Source: an uncultured Lachnospiraceae bacterium
GTDB taxonomy: Bacteria > Bacillota > Clostridia > Lachnospirales > Lachnospiraceae
Length of the DNA stretch: 64,000 nucleotides
Assembly (NCBI GenBank): GCA_910578175.1
Contig: CAJTPF010000011.1
Span: forward strand, 10,560-74,559
Direction of reading: 5' to 3'
This document shows, piece after piece, positions 27,152 through 34,584 of the stretch (its first letter is position 1; the number at the start of each line of letters is the position of its first letter). The notes under the pieces were generated by a model, which worked only from the letters and a program-made list of their open reading frames with translations, was not told where the DNA came from and ran no database searches. Both the position numbers and the translations under genes were made by a program.

Positions 27152-28288
27152 ATGAACAAAAAAGAAATATCCGAAATACGCAAACTGTTTACTCCCGAAA
27201 ATTCAGTTATCACGAGAATCTGCGGTTGTTACATAGACGGTGAGAAAGAAATCAAATGTAAAACGAAAGAAGCCTTTCATTCTCTTTCCGAGGAAGAGGC
27301 CTTTAAATATTTTGAAATTTTCAAACACAGTCTGTCCGGTACTCTTGGAAAAAATCTTCTTAATCTGGAATTCCCTCTGGAACAGGAAACAGAGGACGGA
27401 ACCCAGGAATTCCTTTTAAGGCTCCGGAACAGTAAATTGGAAGATGACGGGCTGTTGGACGAGTTTTATAATAAGATCATCGAAAACTATGAATATCCTT
27501 CCAACTACTATGTAACTTTAATCCATGCGGTATATGACGTTCCTGGTAAATCCTCTGCTGGTGACGAAATGTTTGATGCCTCCGATGAAGTATATGAGTA
27601 TATGCTCTGCAGTATTTGCCCGGTGAATCTGGATAAATCCGGTCTCAGTTATCATGCCGACGACGGAAGGATCGGAGAGCGTACCAGAGACTGGCTGGTT
27701 GCCCCTCCTGCCAAAGCCTTTTTATTTCCTGCATTTAACGACCGGGCAACGGATATACACAGCCTTTTGTATTATTCCAAAAATCCGGAAGAATTACAAC
27801 CCGGCCTGATAGAAAATGTATTTGGCGCCTCGGAACCCATGAGCGCGGATAACCAGAAGGAAACTTTTCATGCCATTATCACGGAGACCCTTGGCGACGA
27901 ATGTCACTATGAAGTCGTTAAAAACATACACGAGACTTTAAATGAAATGATCGAAGAAAACAAGGACGAGCCGGAACCGCTGGTCATCACAAAAAATGAG
28001 ATCCGGCATATTCTGGAAGAGAGCGGCGTTCCCAACGAGCAGATGGAATCTTTTGAAAAAACATACGATTCTACCGCCGGCGTAAATACTTCCATGCTGG
28101 CTTCCAATATTGCGGAGATCAAAAAATTTAATATCCAGACACCGGATGTGATCATCAGGGTCAATCCTGACCGGACGGACCTGGTACAGACCAGAATCAT
28201 AGACGGCAGACAATGTCTGGTCATTGCCGTGGACGACCATATCGAAGTAAACGGAGTAAATGTCCGTACGATCCGGGAACAGTCTTAA
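27152..28288 (+). CDS. DUF4317 family protein
   Basis: 378 residues, cytoplasmic, no membrane segment. The N-terminus (NKKEISEIRKLFTPENSVI then RICGCYIDGEKEIKC) is the recognisable DUF4317 start. The family is common in Lachnospiraceae and Ruminococcaceae and has no known function. The middle has acidic helices; the C-terminal segment (NPDRTDLVQTRIIDGRQCLVI) is a predicted beta-rich end. AAAGGA lies eight bases before the ATG. Single-gene unit with its own promoter and a structured leader. Confidence 0.85.
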   Translation: MNKKEISEIRKLFTPENSVITRICGCYIDGEKEIKCKTKEAFHSLSEEEAFKYFEIFKHSLSGTLGKNLLNLEFPLEQETEDGTQEFLLRLRNSKLEDDGLLDEFYNKIIENYEYPSNYYVTLIHAVYDVPGKSSAGDEMFDASDEVYEYMLCSICPVNLDKSGLSYHADDGRIGERTRDWLVAPPAKAFLFPAFNDRATDIHSLLYYSKNPEELQPGLIENVFGASEPMSADNQKETFHAIITETLGDECHYEVVKNIHETLNEMIEENKDEPEPLVITKNEIRHILEESGVPNEQMESFEKTYDSTAGVNTSMLASNIAEIKKFNIQTPDVIIRVNPDRTDLVQTRIIDGRQCLVIAVDDHIEVNGVNVRTIREQS

Positions 28289-28297
28289 TATGGTTGA

Positions 28298-28489
28298 ACG
28301 GGAAACGGAACCGCCGCAACATTGCTCCGCTTTGTTTGGAACGATCTGCGTCAAAAAGGCTTTGATACGTTATACCTGGCAGCTGACCAATCTTCACGTT
28401 ATGAGAAGTACGGATGGAAGTTTCTCTGTATGGCGCAGAGCAATGGGGAAGAGGATATGAACAGAATGTATATTCACAGAGCAGAATAG
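28298..28489 (+). pseudogene. C-terminal fragment of a GNAT acetyltransferase
   Basis: Sixty-three sense codons with no start, opening after a TGA at 28295: GNGTAATLLRFVWNDLRQ, then TLYLAADQSSRYEKYGWKFL and MYIHRAE. This is the acetyl-CoA-binding end of a GNAT enzyme (GxGTAxxLL, then the YEKYGW strand). The N-terminal half is missing, and the fragment directly follows DUF4317. Confidence 0.7.
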
Positions 28490-28506
28490 ATATTTAAAAT
28501 TTTTTT

Positions 28507-29202
28507 CTAATCATCCGGCATGTGATAACCTGTCTTTACCCGTTCTGCCCGGAGTTCCCGTTCCCGCACCCGACAGCCCAGATATATCACCTGCACGCCG
28601 GATGCAGCAGCCTGCTCCAGCACCAGTCCGAATTCCGGATGGGTCTCCGTGTTGGGATATACCACGTCAATTCCTTCCATTTGTATCACAAAGATCAGAT
28701 AACATTCGAATCCCCGGGAAACGGCCCCGGTCAGTTCCTTTAAATGCTTTAGCCCACGCTCCGTAGGTGCATCCGGAAAATAACCGGTTCCGTTCCGTTC
28801 TAAGGTAACGCCTTTTACTTCTGCCAGACATTTTACCGTATCATTGCATTTCCGTTCAAAATAAAAGTCCAGCCTGGAAGTTCCATAGGTATATTCCGGT
28901 TTTATAAAACTAATATCCGGCTGCCGTTTCAGCCATTCCGCCGCCACCTTATTTGGCGCCTGGCTGTCTATATTTACCAGCCCCAGTCCCTCTTTATAGA
29001 CGGATACTAAATCATACTTTGTCTTTCTTGCCGGATTATCCGACCGCTCCAGTATCACCTGTGCCCCGGGCAGCAGTAATTCCCTGCATCTTCCTGTGTT
29101 TTTTACATGAACGGTTTCCGGCTTATCATTAATCAATACATGTGCGATAAACCGGTTGGGCCGGTCTATAAACGTCCCTCTGACAATGGTTCCGTATTGC
29201 AT
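28507..29202 (-). CDS. sfsA: DNA/RNA nuclease SfsA
   Basis: 231 residues with the full family pattern: RPNRFIAHV near the N-terminus, HVKNTGRCRELLLPG, then SRLDFYFE and EVKGVTLERNGTGYFPDAPT, where the Asp/Glu/Lys residues form the nuclease-like core. Named for sugar fermentation stimulation in E. coli; later work on the family supports nucleic acid binding and nuclease activity. Convergent with DUF4317 and the GNAT fragment. Confidence 0.93.
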   Translation of the reverse strand: MQYGTIVRGTFIDRPNRFIAHVLINDKPETVHVKNTGRCRELLLPGAQVILERSDNPARKTKYDLVSVYKEGLGLVNIDSQAPNKVAAEWLKRQPDISFIKPEYTYGTSRLDFYFERKCNDTVKCLAEVKGVTLERNGTGYFPDAPTERGLKHLKELTGAVSRGFECYLIFVIQMEGIDVVYPNTETHPEFGLVLEQAAASGVQVIYLGCRVRERELRAERVKTGYHMPDD

Positions 29203-29235
29203 TTCAGTATTCTCCGTTTCTGTCTTTTTTGTTAA

Positions 29236-30087
29236 TTACATATTTGTTATTAAATTTATTATCTTATGCATTTTTCTGCCAATAAACTTATCTTTATGCA
29301 GCACTAACTGAAAATCTCGTTCAATATATGAATCCCTGATCGGTACTGCAGTCAGCTCCGTATATCTTTTTAACAGTTTTGGTGACAATATGGAAATCCC
29401 TATACCGGCTTCCACGGCATTTAAAATCGTCTGCGTATTATTGCAATTCCATAATACATTTAATTTAACGCCTGCCCGCTCATAAGCCTCATCAATGACC
29501 ATCCGGGTCCCGCTGTTCTCTTCCCGGAGGATCATGGGTTCCCCGTTGATTTCCGAAAGGCTAATGGTTTCCTTCCCGGCATACTTATAATCTTTTCTGC
29601 AGATCATCATCATTTCATCTTTCATAAAAGGTATGGCTTTCACATCTTCATCCGTGATTCTGCCTTCCACCAGCCCCATATCCAGCGTATTATTTAATAT
29701 ACCCTGCCGGATATTTTGTGTGTTGTCAATGCTGACAAGTATATTTGTTTCCTTTATCCGGCTGATATATCCTGGCAGTAAACTGGTACCGATGGTAACC
29801 GTTGCTCCGATTCTGACTGGTGTCGTATCCTCTGCCGAACTCATCTGACGCTGAATTTCATTTTGAAGATTCAACATTTTTCCCGCGTAAATCCTTAACT
29901 TTTCTCCTGCTTCGGTAATATACAGTCTTTTATTTAACCGCTCAAATAATCTGACGTTATATTCCCTTTCCAGTTCCGCAATGCTGCCGCTGACCGTCGG
30001 CTGGGAAATAAACAGTTCTTTTGCGGCGGTACTCATACTTTTAGTTTCGGCGACTCTTAAAAAAATTTCCAAATGTCGTATTGTCAT
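29236..30087 (-). CDS. LysR family transcriptional regulator
   Basis: 283 residues. N-terminal winged HTH (RHLEIFLRVAETKSMSTAA, then LFISQPTVSGSIAELE) and a C-terminal periplasmic-binding-protein-like effector domain. GGAGGA sets the ATG at 30087. Divergent from the two chromate transporter genes with 212 bases between them, the usual layout for a LysR regulator and its target. The intergenic region has GGAATTTTCC (30151-30160), a symmetric candidate site. Confidence 0.9.
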   Translation of the reverse strand: MTIRHLEIFLRVAETKSMSTAAKELFISQPTVSGSIAELEREYNVRLFERLNKRLYITEAGEKLRIYAGKMLNLQNEIQRQMSSAEDTTPVRIGATVTIGTSLLPGYISRIKETNILVSIDNTQNIRQGILNNTLDMGLVEGRITDEDVKAIPFMKDEMMMICRKDYKYAGKETISLSEINGEPMILREENSGTRMVIDEAYERAGVKLNVLWNCNNTQTILNAVEAGIGISILSPKLLKRYTELTAVPIRDSYIERDFQLVLHKDKFIGRKMHKIINLITNM

Positions 30088-30187
30088 AGATTCCTCCACA
30101 CGTTGCCTGTCGGGCGTTAATTATATTTTATCACCTTTTTATATTTTGTATAGGAATTTTCCAATATTAAATATAAATTATATATAT

Positions 30188-30216
30188 TTTACTTATTCAT
30201 TAAAATCGATTATCAT
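30188..30216 (+). promoter_or_regulatory. Promoter for the chromate transporter genes
   Basis: TTTACT (30188-30193), a 17-base spacer and TATCAT (30211-30216). The transcript would begin a few bases before the leader motif at 30227. Confidence 0.5.
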
Positions 30217-30226
30217 AGCAATGCAG

Positions 30227-30271
30227 ATACCAAAAATAACGTCCTTGGAGAGGGACTTTAAACACTACTAC
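30227..30271 (+). ncRNA. Leader RNA motif, copy 2 (upstream of chrA genes)
   Basis: ATACCAAA (30227-30234), GTCCTTGGAGAGGGAC (30241-30256), seven bases, ACTACTAC (30264-30271). Same blocks and same seven-base spacing as 18063-18124, although the downstream genes are unrelated. The reading frame across the block differs between copies, so the conservation is not protein-coding. It lies in the 5' leader about 30 bases before the start codon. Confidence 0.5.
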
Positions 30272-30299
30272 TCTTAATATTCTACGAGGAAAATATGAT

Positions 30300-30911
30300 A
30301 TGAATCAATCAGAAAACAAACATATTGAAAAAAAGCAAAATATTTTGCGTATTTTATGGCAATTATTCACTGCAACTTTTACCCTGAGCGCTTTTACCTT
30401 CGGCGGAGGCTTTGTGATCGCTTCCCTGATGAAACGAAAATTCTCAGATGAACTGGGTTGGTTCAGTGAGGAAGAAATGCTGGATATCACAGCCATTGCC
30501 CAGTCTTCTCCCGGACCGATTCCCATCAATGCCTCCGTCATAATCGGTTACCGGATGTATGGCATAACCGGTTCTCTGGTCGCCGTGCTGGGAACCGCGC
30601 TTCCTCCGATGATCATTATTTCCGTTATATCTGTATTTTATAACCAGTTCCGCTCCAACCGCATTATCGCTATTGCCTTACAGGTAATGCGCGCCGGTGT
30701 TGCCGCCGTAATCTTTGATGTCGTATTGAACCTGGCAAAAAACGTATGCAAAACAAAACGGATATTATACATCGGCCTGATGATTGCAGCATTTGCCGCC
30801 GTATGGTTCTTCGACCTGAGCGCAATGATAATTATCTTTGCCTGCCTGTTTATCGGAATCATGGATGCGGTAATTGATGCCATAAAAATCAGAGAAAAAA
30901 ATATGGATTAA
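30300..30911 (+). CDS. Chromate transporter family subunit (short CHR), first of a pair
   Basis: 203 residues with about five membrane helices and the family motifs AFTFGGGFVIASLM near the start and AQSSPGPIPINASVIIGYR. Short-chain CHR proteins work as pairs with opposite membrane orientation; this one and the next gene (28 bases downstream) are such a pair. The substrate may be chromate, but in anaerobes it could be another oxyanion. ACGAGG is the SD. Confidence 0.87.
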   Translation: MNQSENKHIEKKQNILRILWQLFTATFTLSAFTFGGGFVIASLMKRKFSDELGWFSEEEMLDITAIAQSSPGPIPINASVIIGYRMYGITGSLVAVLGTALPPMIIISVISVFYNQFRSNRIIAIALQVMRAGVAAVIFDVVLNLAKNVCKTKRILYIGLMIAAFAAVWFFDLSAMIIIFACLFIGIMDAVIDAIKIREKNMD

Positions 30912-30939
30912 AAAATCAAGAGAAAAGAAGGTTTTAAAT

Positions 30940-31515
30940 ATGCTGTTACTACAATTATTTTTTAGTTTTATACAGGTAGGACTGTTCTCAGTGGGCGGAG
31001 GCTACGCTGCCATTCCACTGATACAAAATCAGATCGTTGATATCCATGGTCTTATGACTTTAGAGGAATTTACGGATCTGATCACCATTGCCGAAATGAC
31101 TCCCGGACCGATCTCCATCAATTCTGCTACCTTTGTAGGTATGCGTCTTGCCGGTATTCCCGGTGTGATTCTGTGTACCTTCGGGTGTATCCTTCCGGCT
31201 TTTGTAATCTGCAGTTTATTGGCATACTTTTATTATAAATACCGTAAACTGGGAGCCGTTCAGACGATCCTTGCTTCCCTGCGGCCTGCGGTTGTGGCTT
31301 TAATTGCTTCCGCCGGTCTCTCCATTCTGTTACTGGCGCTGTTTCAGGCAGATAAACATAATCTGCAGATTAATGATTTTCATATTGTGGAAGCCGTTTT
31401 ATTTGTGGGTGCATTATTTATTCTCAGAAAGTACAAAGCCAGCGCCATTACTATTATCTTTGGAACCGGAGTGGTAGGAACACTGGCATATCTGGTGATT
31501 CCGGGACTTTCATAG
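30940..31515 (+). CDS. Chromate transporter family subunit (short CHR), second of a pair
   Basis: 191 residues, about five to six helices, motifs FSVGGGYAAIPLIQNQIV and AEMTPGPISINSATFVGMR, which mirror those of the preceding subunit. Preceded by an AGAAGG SD. Followed by a long hairpin that probably ends transcription. Regulation by the divergent LysR protein is likely from gene order. Confidence 0.87.
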   Translation: MLLLQLFFSFIQVGLFSVGGGYAAIPLIQNQIVDIHGLMTLEEFTDLITIAEMTPGPISINSATFVGMRLAGIPGVILCTFGCILPAFVICSLLAYFYYKYRKLGAVQTILASLRPAVVALIASAGLSILLLALFQADKHNLQINDFHIVEAVLFVGALFILRKYKASAITIIFGTGVVGTLAYLVIPGLS

Positions 31516-31530
31516 ATATAATTTCCGAGA

Positions 31531-31631
31531 AGAAAACGTTGGTTTGAGACAGAAATGAAAAACAGCATGTTTTGTAGTGTATGAATTTGTATATTCTGTT
31601 TTCATTCTCTATCTCAAGAAACGTTTTTTCT
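31531..31631 (+). terminator. Long imperfect hairpin with U-rich tail after the chrA pair
   Basis: AGAAAACGTT (31531-31540) with AACGTTTTTTCT (31620-31631), TTGAGA with TCTCAA (31612-31617), and ATGAAAAACAG with CTGTTTTCAT (31596-31605) form one interrupted stem with a 30-base loop, starting 15 bases after the second chrA stop. Unusually long for a terminator. Confidence 0.5.
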
Positions 31632-31753
31632 AAATTTTTAAAACAAATCGGCTGATAGCTTATAGTCAGTTAAAATATTGGCTTAAATATTTTTTTCTAA
31701 ATGTCTCTAAACGCAATATATCTCTGCCGAATACAAAAATACGGTAGGCATGT

Positions 31754-31900
31754 TTATCCTTGGAATTTTTCCGTACGGAATGAACGGAGCAGTTCTTTCT
31801 TCCCCCGTTCCGAAAATTCAAAACAATATTTATCATTTACTTTTTCTATTACGATTCCTTCCGGTGCAAGATGTTTGCCAATGGGATTGTGATTTGATAA
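31754..31900 (-). pseudogene. Small decayed coding remnant, family not recognised
   Basis: Forty-eight codons without a start: includes NPIGKHLAPEGIVIEKVNDK and YCFEFSERGKKELLRSF before a TAA. The composition is protein-like but there is no ATG/GTG/TTG in a sensible place and no SD. The rest of 31632-32028 holds nothing I can support. Confidence 0.3.
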
Positions 31901-32028
31901 TTTTTAAGGAAAATATCAGATATTATAATTTCCAGTAATTCATATAAAATCCACCCATAAATGCGGCATTCCTTTATACTGCATTTATGTACCAAACTAC
32001 AACTTTCGTAACACGTAGTGCCTTTCAT

Positions 32029-32340
32029 TCACAATTTCTTCCAGTATTTTTCTAATTGATGAAATATTCCGACTATATTTACAACATCCGATCCAACACA
32101 AAATATTATTGTATAATTCATCTGCCCGCAGGCAGCCTCATGGTATCCTTTATTTGCCAGATATGTATCCCTGCTAACCGGAAATTGCAGGGGATTTTCT
32201 TCCAGACGGTCATATATGTTATTGATTTCATCCAACAAATGTGCGGCTGCCTGTTCATTCTTTAACTGATAAATCAAGTATTGTAAAATATTATCAAGTA
32301 ATTCATCAGCGTGTTCCGTAACAATCAGTTTATAAGCCAT
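32029..32340 (-). CDS. RelE/ParE family toxin
   Basis: 103 residues: KLIVTEHADELLDNILQYL, then NPLQFPVSRDTYLANKGYH and YTIIFCVGSDVVNIVGIFH. This matches the ParE/RelE fold, with the typical C-terminal strand and His. Depending on subgroup it would cut mRNA at the ribosome or poison gyrase. Overlaps the antitoxin gene by 11 bases, so translation is coupled. Confidence 0.85.
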   Translation of the reverse strand: MAYKLIVTEHADELLDNILQYLIYQLKNEQAAAHLLDEINNIYDRLEENPLQFPVSRDTYLANKGYHEAACGQMNYTIIFCVGSDVVNIVGIFHQLEKYWKKL

Positions 32341-32590
32341 ATTTCGTCCCCATCTCTGCTAAAGATGTTCTGGCATTCTTGATCTGTCCGCTTTCTATCT
32401 GCTGTTCAGACAGTTCAACATCTCTATATACGGAAAGTCGATACATGGCGCTTTCATAAGTTTCCATACTCATAATAACCATATCCCCATATCCATTTTT
32501 TGTGATATAAATAGGTTCTTCGGATTTGTGGCACATATCGGAAATCTCCGAAGTATTTTTTAAATCTTTAATAGGAATAATTTGCGGCAT
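32330..32590 (-). CDS. Phd/YefM family antitoxin
   Basis: 86 residues: MPQIIPIKDLKNTSEIS, then EEPIYITKNGYGDMVIMSME and YESA, the Phd/YefM DNA-binding N-terminal fold; the C-terminal helix should neutralise the toxin. GGAGG lies ten bases before the ATG. It is expected to repress its own promoter through the operator-like repeats at 32606-32633. Confidence 0.87.
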   Translation of the reverse strand: MPQIIPIKDLKNTSEISDMCHKSEEPIYITKNGYGDMVIMSMETYESAMYRLSVYRDVELSEQQIESGQIKNARTSLAEMGTKYGL

Positions 32591-32605
32591 TTTATATACC
32601 TCCTC

Positions 32606-32647
32606 TCTGTTATACCTAAATTATACCATAATTATCCCCTTTTTCAA
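32606..32647 (-). promoter_or_regulatory. Promoter and operator of the toxin-antitoxin pair
   Basis: Minus strand TTGAAA (32647-32642), 16-base spacer, perfect TATAAT (32625-32620). GGTATAA occurs twice, 11 bases apart, over and just after the -10, and ATTAT-ACC-ATAAT is symmetric across it. These are candidate antitoxin sites. Confidence 0.6.
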
Positions 32648-32697
32648 CCATAATATGTATAAACTGTTTGGTATAATGTACCTGTCTATGTTCCATG

Positions 32698-33293
32698 CTA
32701 TGCACTTGCCTCTACACAAGGGCAAAAACAAGGGATTTCCTGTGTACCGGAAGAACAGCAATGGGTAATAATATAATCTATATTCCAATTATGTTTTTCC
32801 AGATTCCGTCTTCCTTCTTTAAATTCCTTTTTTGACGGCATTTCTTCTTTCCACCATGATACATGATTGATTCTGCAGGACTTCTTTTGTCTATCCAGTT
32901 GTCTTTTCTTTCTCCTAGTATCCCACCAGACATATCATGACTTCGTGCGCCCCCAAATTTATATATTTTAAAACCCCCAATTTCATAAACCTGCCCACAC
33001 ATCAGATGGATATCTGACGGTTTAATAAACTGTACTTTTCCGCCATTCCAAGTATCCGTCTCTATAGTTGACAGCAAATCATAATTTTCATGGTTTCCAT
33101 CCACCCATAGTGTGGTAAACGGCTTTTTCTCTAGCCAGTTTCTCCAATAATTCTGTTTCTTTGAATTGTCCCAAAAGCCAAAATCACCACAAATAATAAC
33201 ATAATCGTCTTTTGTCATGTACTTTTGTTCCGGAAATGTGTTGGTGTTAAATTTGCAATACTCTCCATGACAATCTCCTGTAATGTAAATCAT
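32698..33293 (-). pseudogene. Metallophosphoesterase, frameshifted and truncated
   Basis: The N-terminal part has an intact calcineurin-like phosphoesterase core: YITGDCHGEY, ICGDFGFWD, WVDGNHENYD, then FGGARSHDMSGGIL near residue 125. The frame is then lost: the open frame runs to 32778 with unrelated residues (GERKDNWIDK), while another frame carries the expected continuation (RRKKRQLDRQKKS, INHVSWWKEEMPSKKEF, NIDYIITHC) and ends at 32698. A short deletion near 32930 explains this. The remaining C-terminal third, including the last metal ligands, is absent. Confidence 0.78.
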
Positions 33294-33422
33294 GCTATTC
33301 CTCCCGATAGAAACAATTCCTTACAGCGGAATCTGCATCAAATATTGAAATCTGTTTTTAAATTATATCACAAAGTGTTCCGGTTATCCCATTAACATTA
33401 TTTTTATGAACTTGTATTTCTG

Positions 33423-33452
33423 TTGATTTTCTCATGTATATTCCATTATAAT
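33423..33452 (+). promoter_or_regulatory. Promoter for the tyrosine recombinase
   Basis: TTGATT (33423-33428), 18-base spacer, TATAAT (33447-33452), about 40 bases before the start codon. Confidence 0.55.
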
Positions 33453-33490
33453 TCCTTCTAATATAAATCAAAAGACAAAGGAGCTTTTAT

Positions 33491-34411
33491 ATGATTACTT
33501 TAAAAACGCTGACAGAAAAATATTTAAAATATTGTGCAGTCCAAAAGAAGTTAAATTTTAAAACCATTAAAGCCTATAAAATTGATTTAAATCAGTTTAT
33601 TTCTATAGTTCCATCGAAATATCTGCCAATCAGTAAAGATAACCTGCTCTCTTATATTTCACAAATTCATAGTTCCTATCAGCCGAAGACGATAAAGCGA
33701 AAGATTGCAAGCGTAAAAGCATTTTTTCGTTATCTTGAATATGAAGAATTTATTGAGTCAAATCCGTTTAATAAAATCGATATATCTTTTCGTCAGCCGA
33801 TACGGCTTCCTAAAACTATTCCTGCCAATATCATTCAGAAATTCCTCTGTACCATTTATCAGGAAAAACAGGTTCCTGCAACTTTGTATCATAAAAAAAC
33901 GGTCATTCGTGATATTGCTGTCATTGAATTATTGTTTGCTACCGGAATAAGGATTTCGGAACTGTGTTCCCTAAAGCAAAAGGATTTGGATATTGATAAC
34001 CGGCAGGTGCTTATTTTCGGAAAGGGAGCGAAGGAGAGAATTTTACAGATTGGCAATGGGGAGGTTATTTCCGCATTGGTTGAGTATAAGAAACTTTTTG
34101 AAAAGGAATTGGCTGATTCTGAGTGGTTGTTTGTTAATAGGTTGCATCATCGGCTTTCGGAACAGTCTGTGCGATTTATGATAAATAATTATGTGGAATT
34201 GGCGGGGATCGAGATGCATATTACACCTCATATGTTTCGACATTCCTTTGCGACGTTGCTACTGGAGGCGGATGTGGATATTCGGTATATTCAGAAAATG
34301 CTGGGACATAGTTCGATAAATACTACGGAGATATATACCAGTGTGTCTTTGCATAAGCAGAAAGAGATATTGGAGGAGAGGCATCCGAGGAATGGGATGA
34401 GGGTGGAATGA
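33491..34411 (+). CDS. Tyrosine recombinase (XerC/D-like integrase or invertase)
   Basis: 306 residues. N-terminal SAM-like core-binding domain (TEKYLKYCAVQKKLNFKTIK) and C-terminal catalytic domain with all active residues: Arg in GIRISELCSL, Lys in the FGKGAKER hairpin, HxxR in HMFRHSFA, His in LGHSS and the nucleophile Tyr in EIYTSV. AAAGGAG precedes the ATG. Its stop codon lies inside one copy of a 27-bp inverted repeat, suggesting it acts on that site. The second half uses many G-ending codons, unlike the first half. Confidence 0.88.
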   Translation: MITLKTLTEKYLKYCAVQKKLNFKTIKAYKIDLNQFISIVPSKYLPISKDNLLSYISQIHSSYQPKTIKRKIASVKAFFRYLEYEEFIESNPFNKIDISFRQPIRLPKTIPANIIQKFLCTIYQEKQVPATLYHKKTVIRDIAVIELLFATGIRISELCSLKQKDLDIDNRQVLIFGKGAKERILQIGNGEVISALVEYKKLFEKELADSEWLFVNRLHHRLSEQSVRFMINNYVELAGIEMHITPHMFRHSFATLLLEADVDIRYIQKMLGHSSINTTEIYTSVSLHKQKEILEERHPRNGMRVE

Positions 34412-34430
34412 AGGATAATAAAAAGTTATC
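34404..34430 (+). repeat. 27-bp inverted repeat, left copy (candidate recombination site)
   Basis: Begins TGGAATGAAGG and ends AAAAAGTTATC; exact inverted copy at 37849-37875. It contains the recombinase stop codon. The core GGATAA-TAAAAAG-TTATCC (extending one base to 34431) has the form of a tyrosine recombinase site: two 6-bp arms around a 7-bp crossover region. Confidence 0.75.
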
Positions 34431-34584
34431 CAATCATAAAAATCTGCAGATTAAAAGCATTTATCTAGCATTTTGGAAACAAAGACAATTAGTATAATGA
34501 GCGTTTACCTATTTAGAGTATAACTGAAATTTATATTAAGTTAATAGTTTTTAGAGTAAATTCATACAAGGGAGTGTTAACTAC

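Noticed and set aside
29981..30277. 98-codon plus frame running into the chrA leader
   Set aside because: Mostly antisense to the LysR gene; the conserved leader block lies in a different frame in the second copy, so it is not coding.
34020..34411. Diversity-generating retroelement-type variable region as cause of the odd codon use
   Set aside because: No reverse transcriptase, template repeat or adenine-specific pattern is present.
34404..34430. Chromosomal dif site for a XerC/D system
   Set aside because: The core GGATAA-N7-TTATCC does not resemble the Firmicutes dif consensus I know, and there are two inverted copies.
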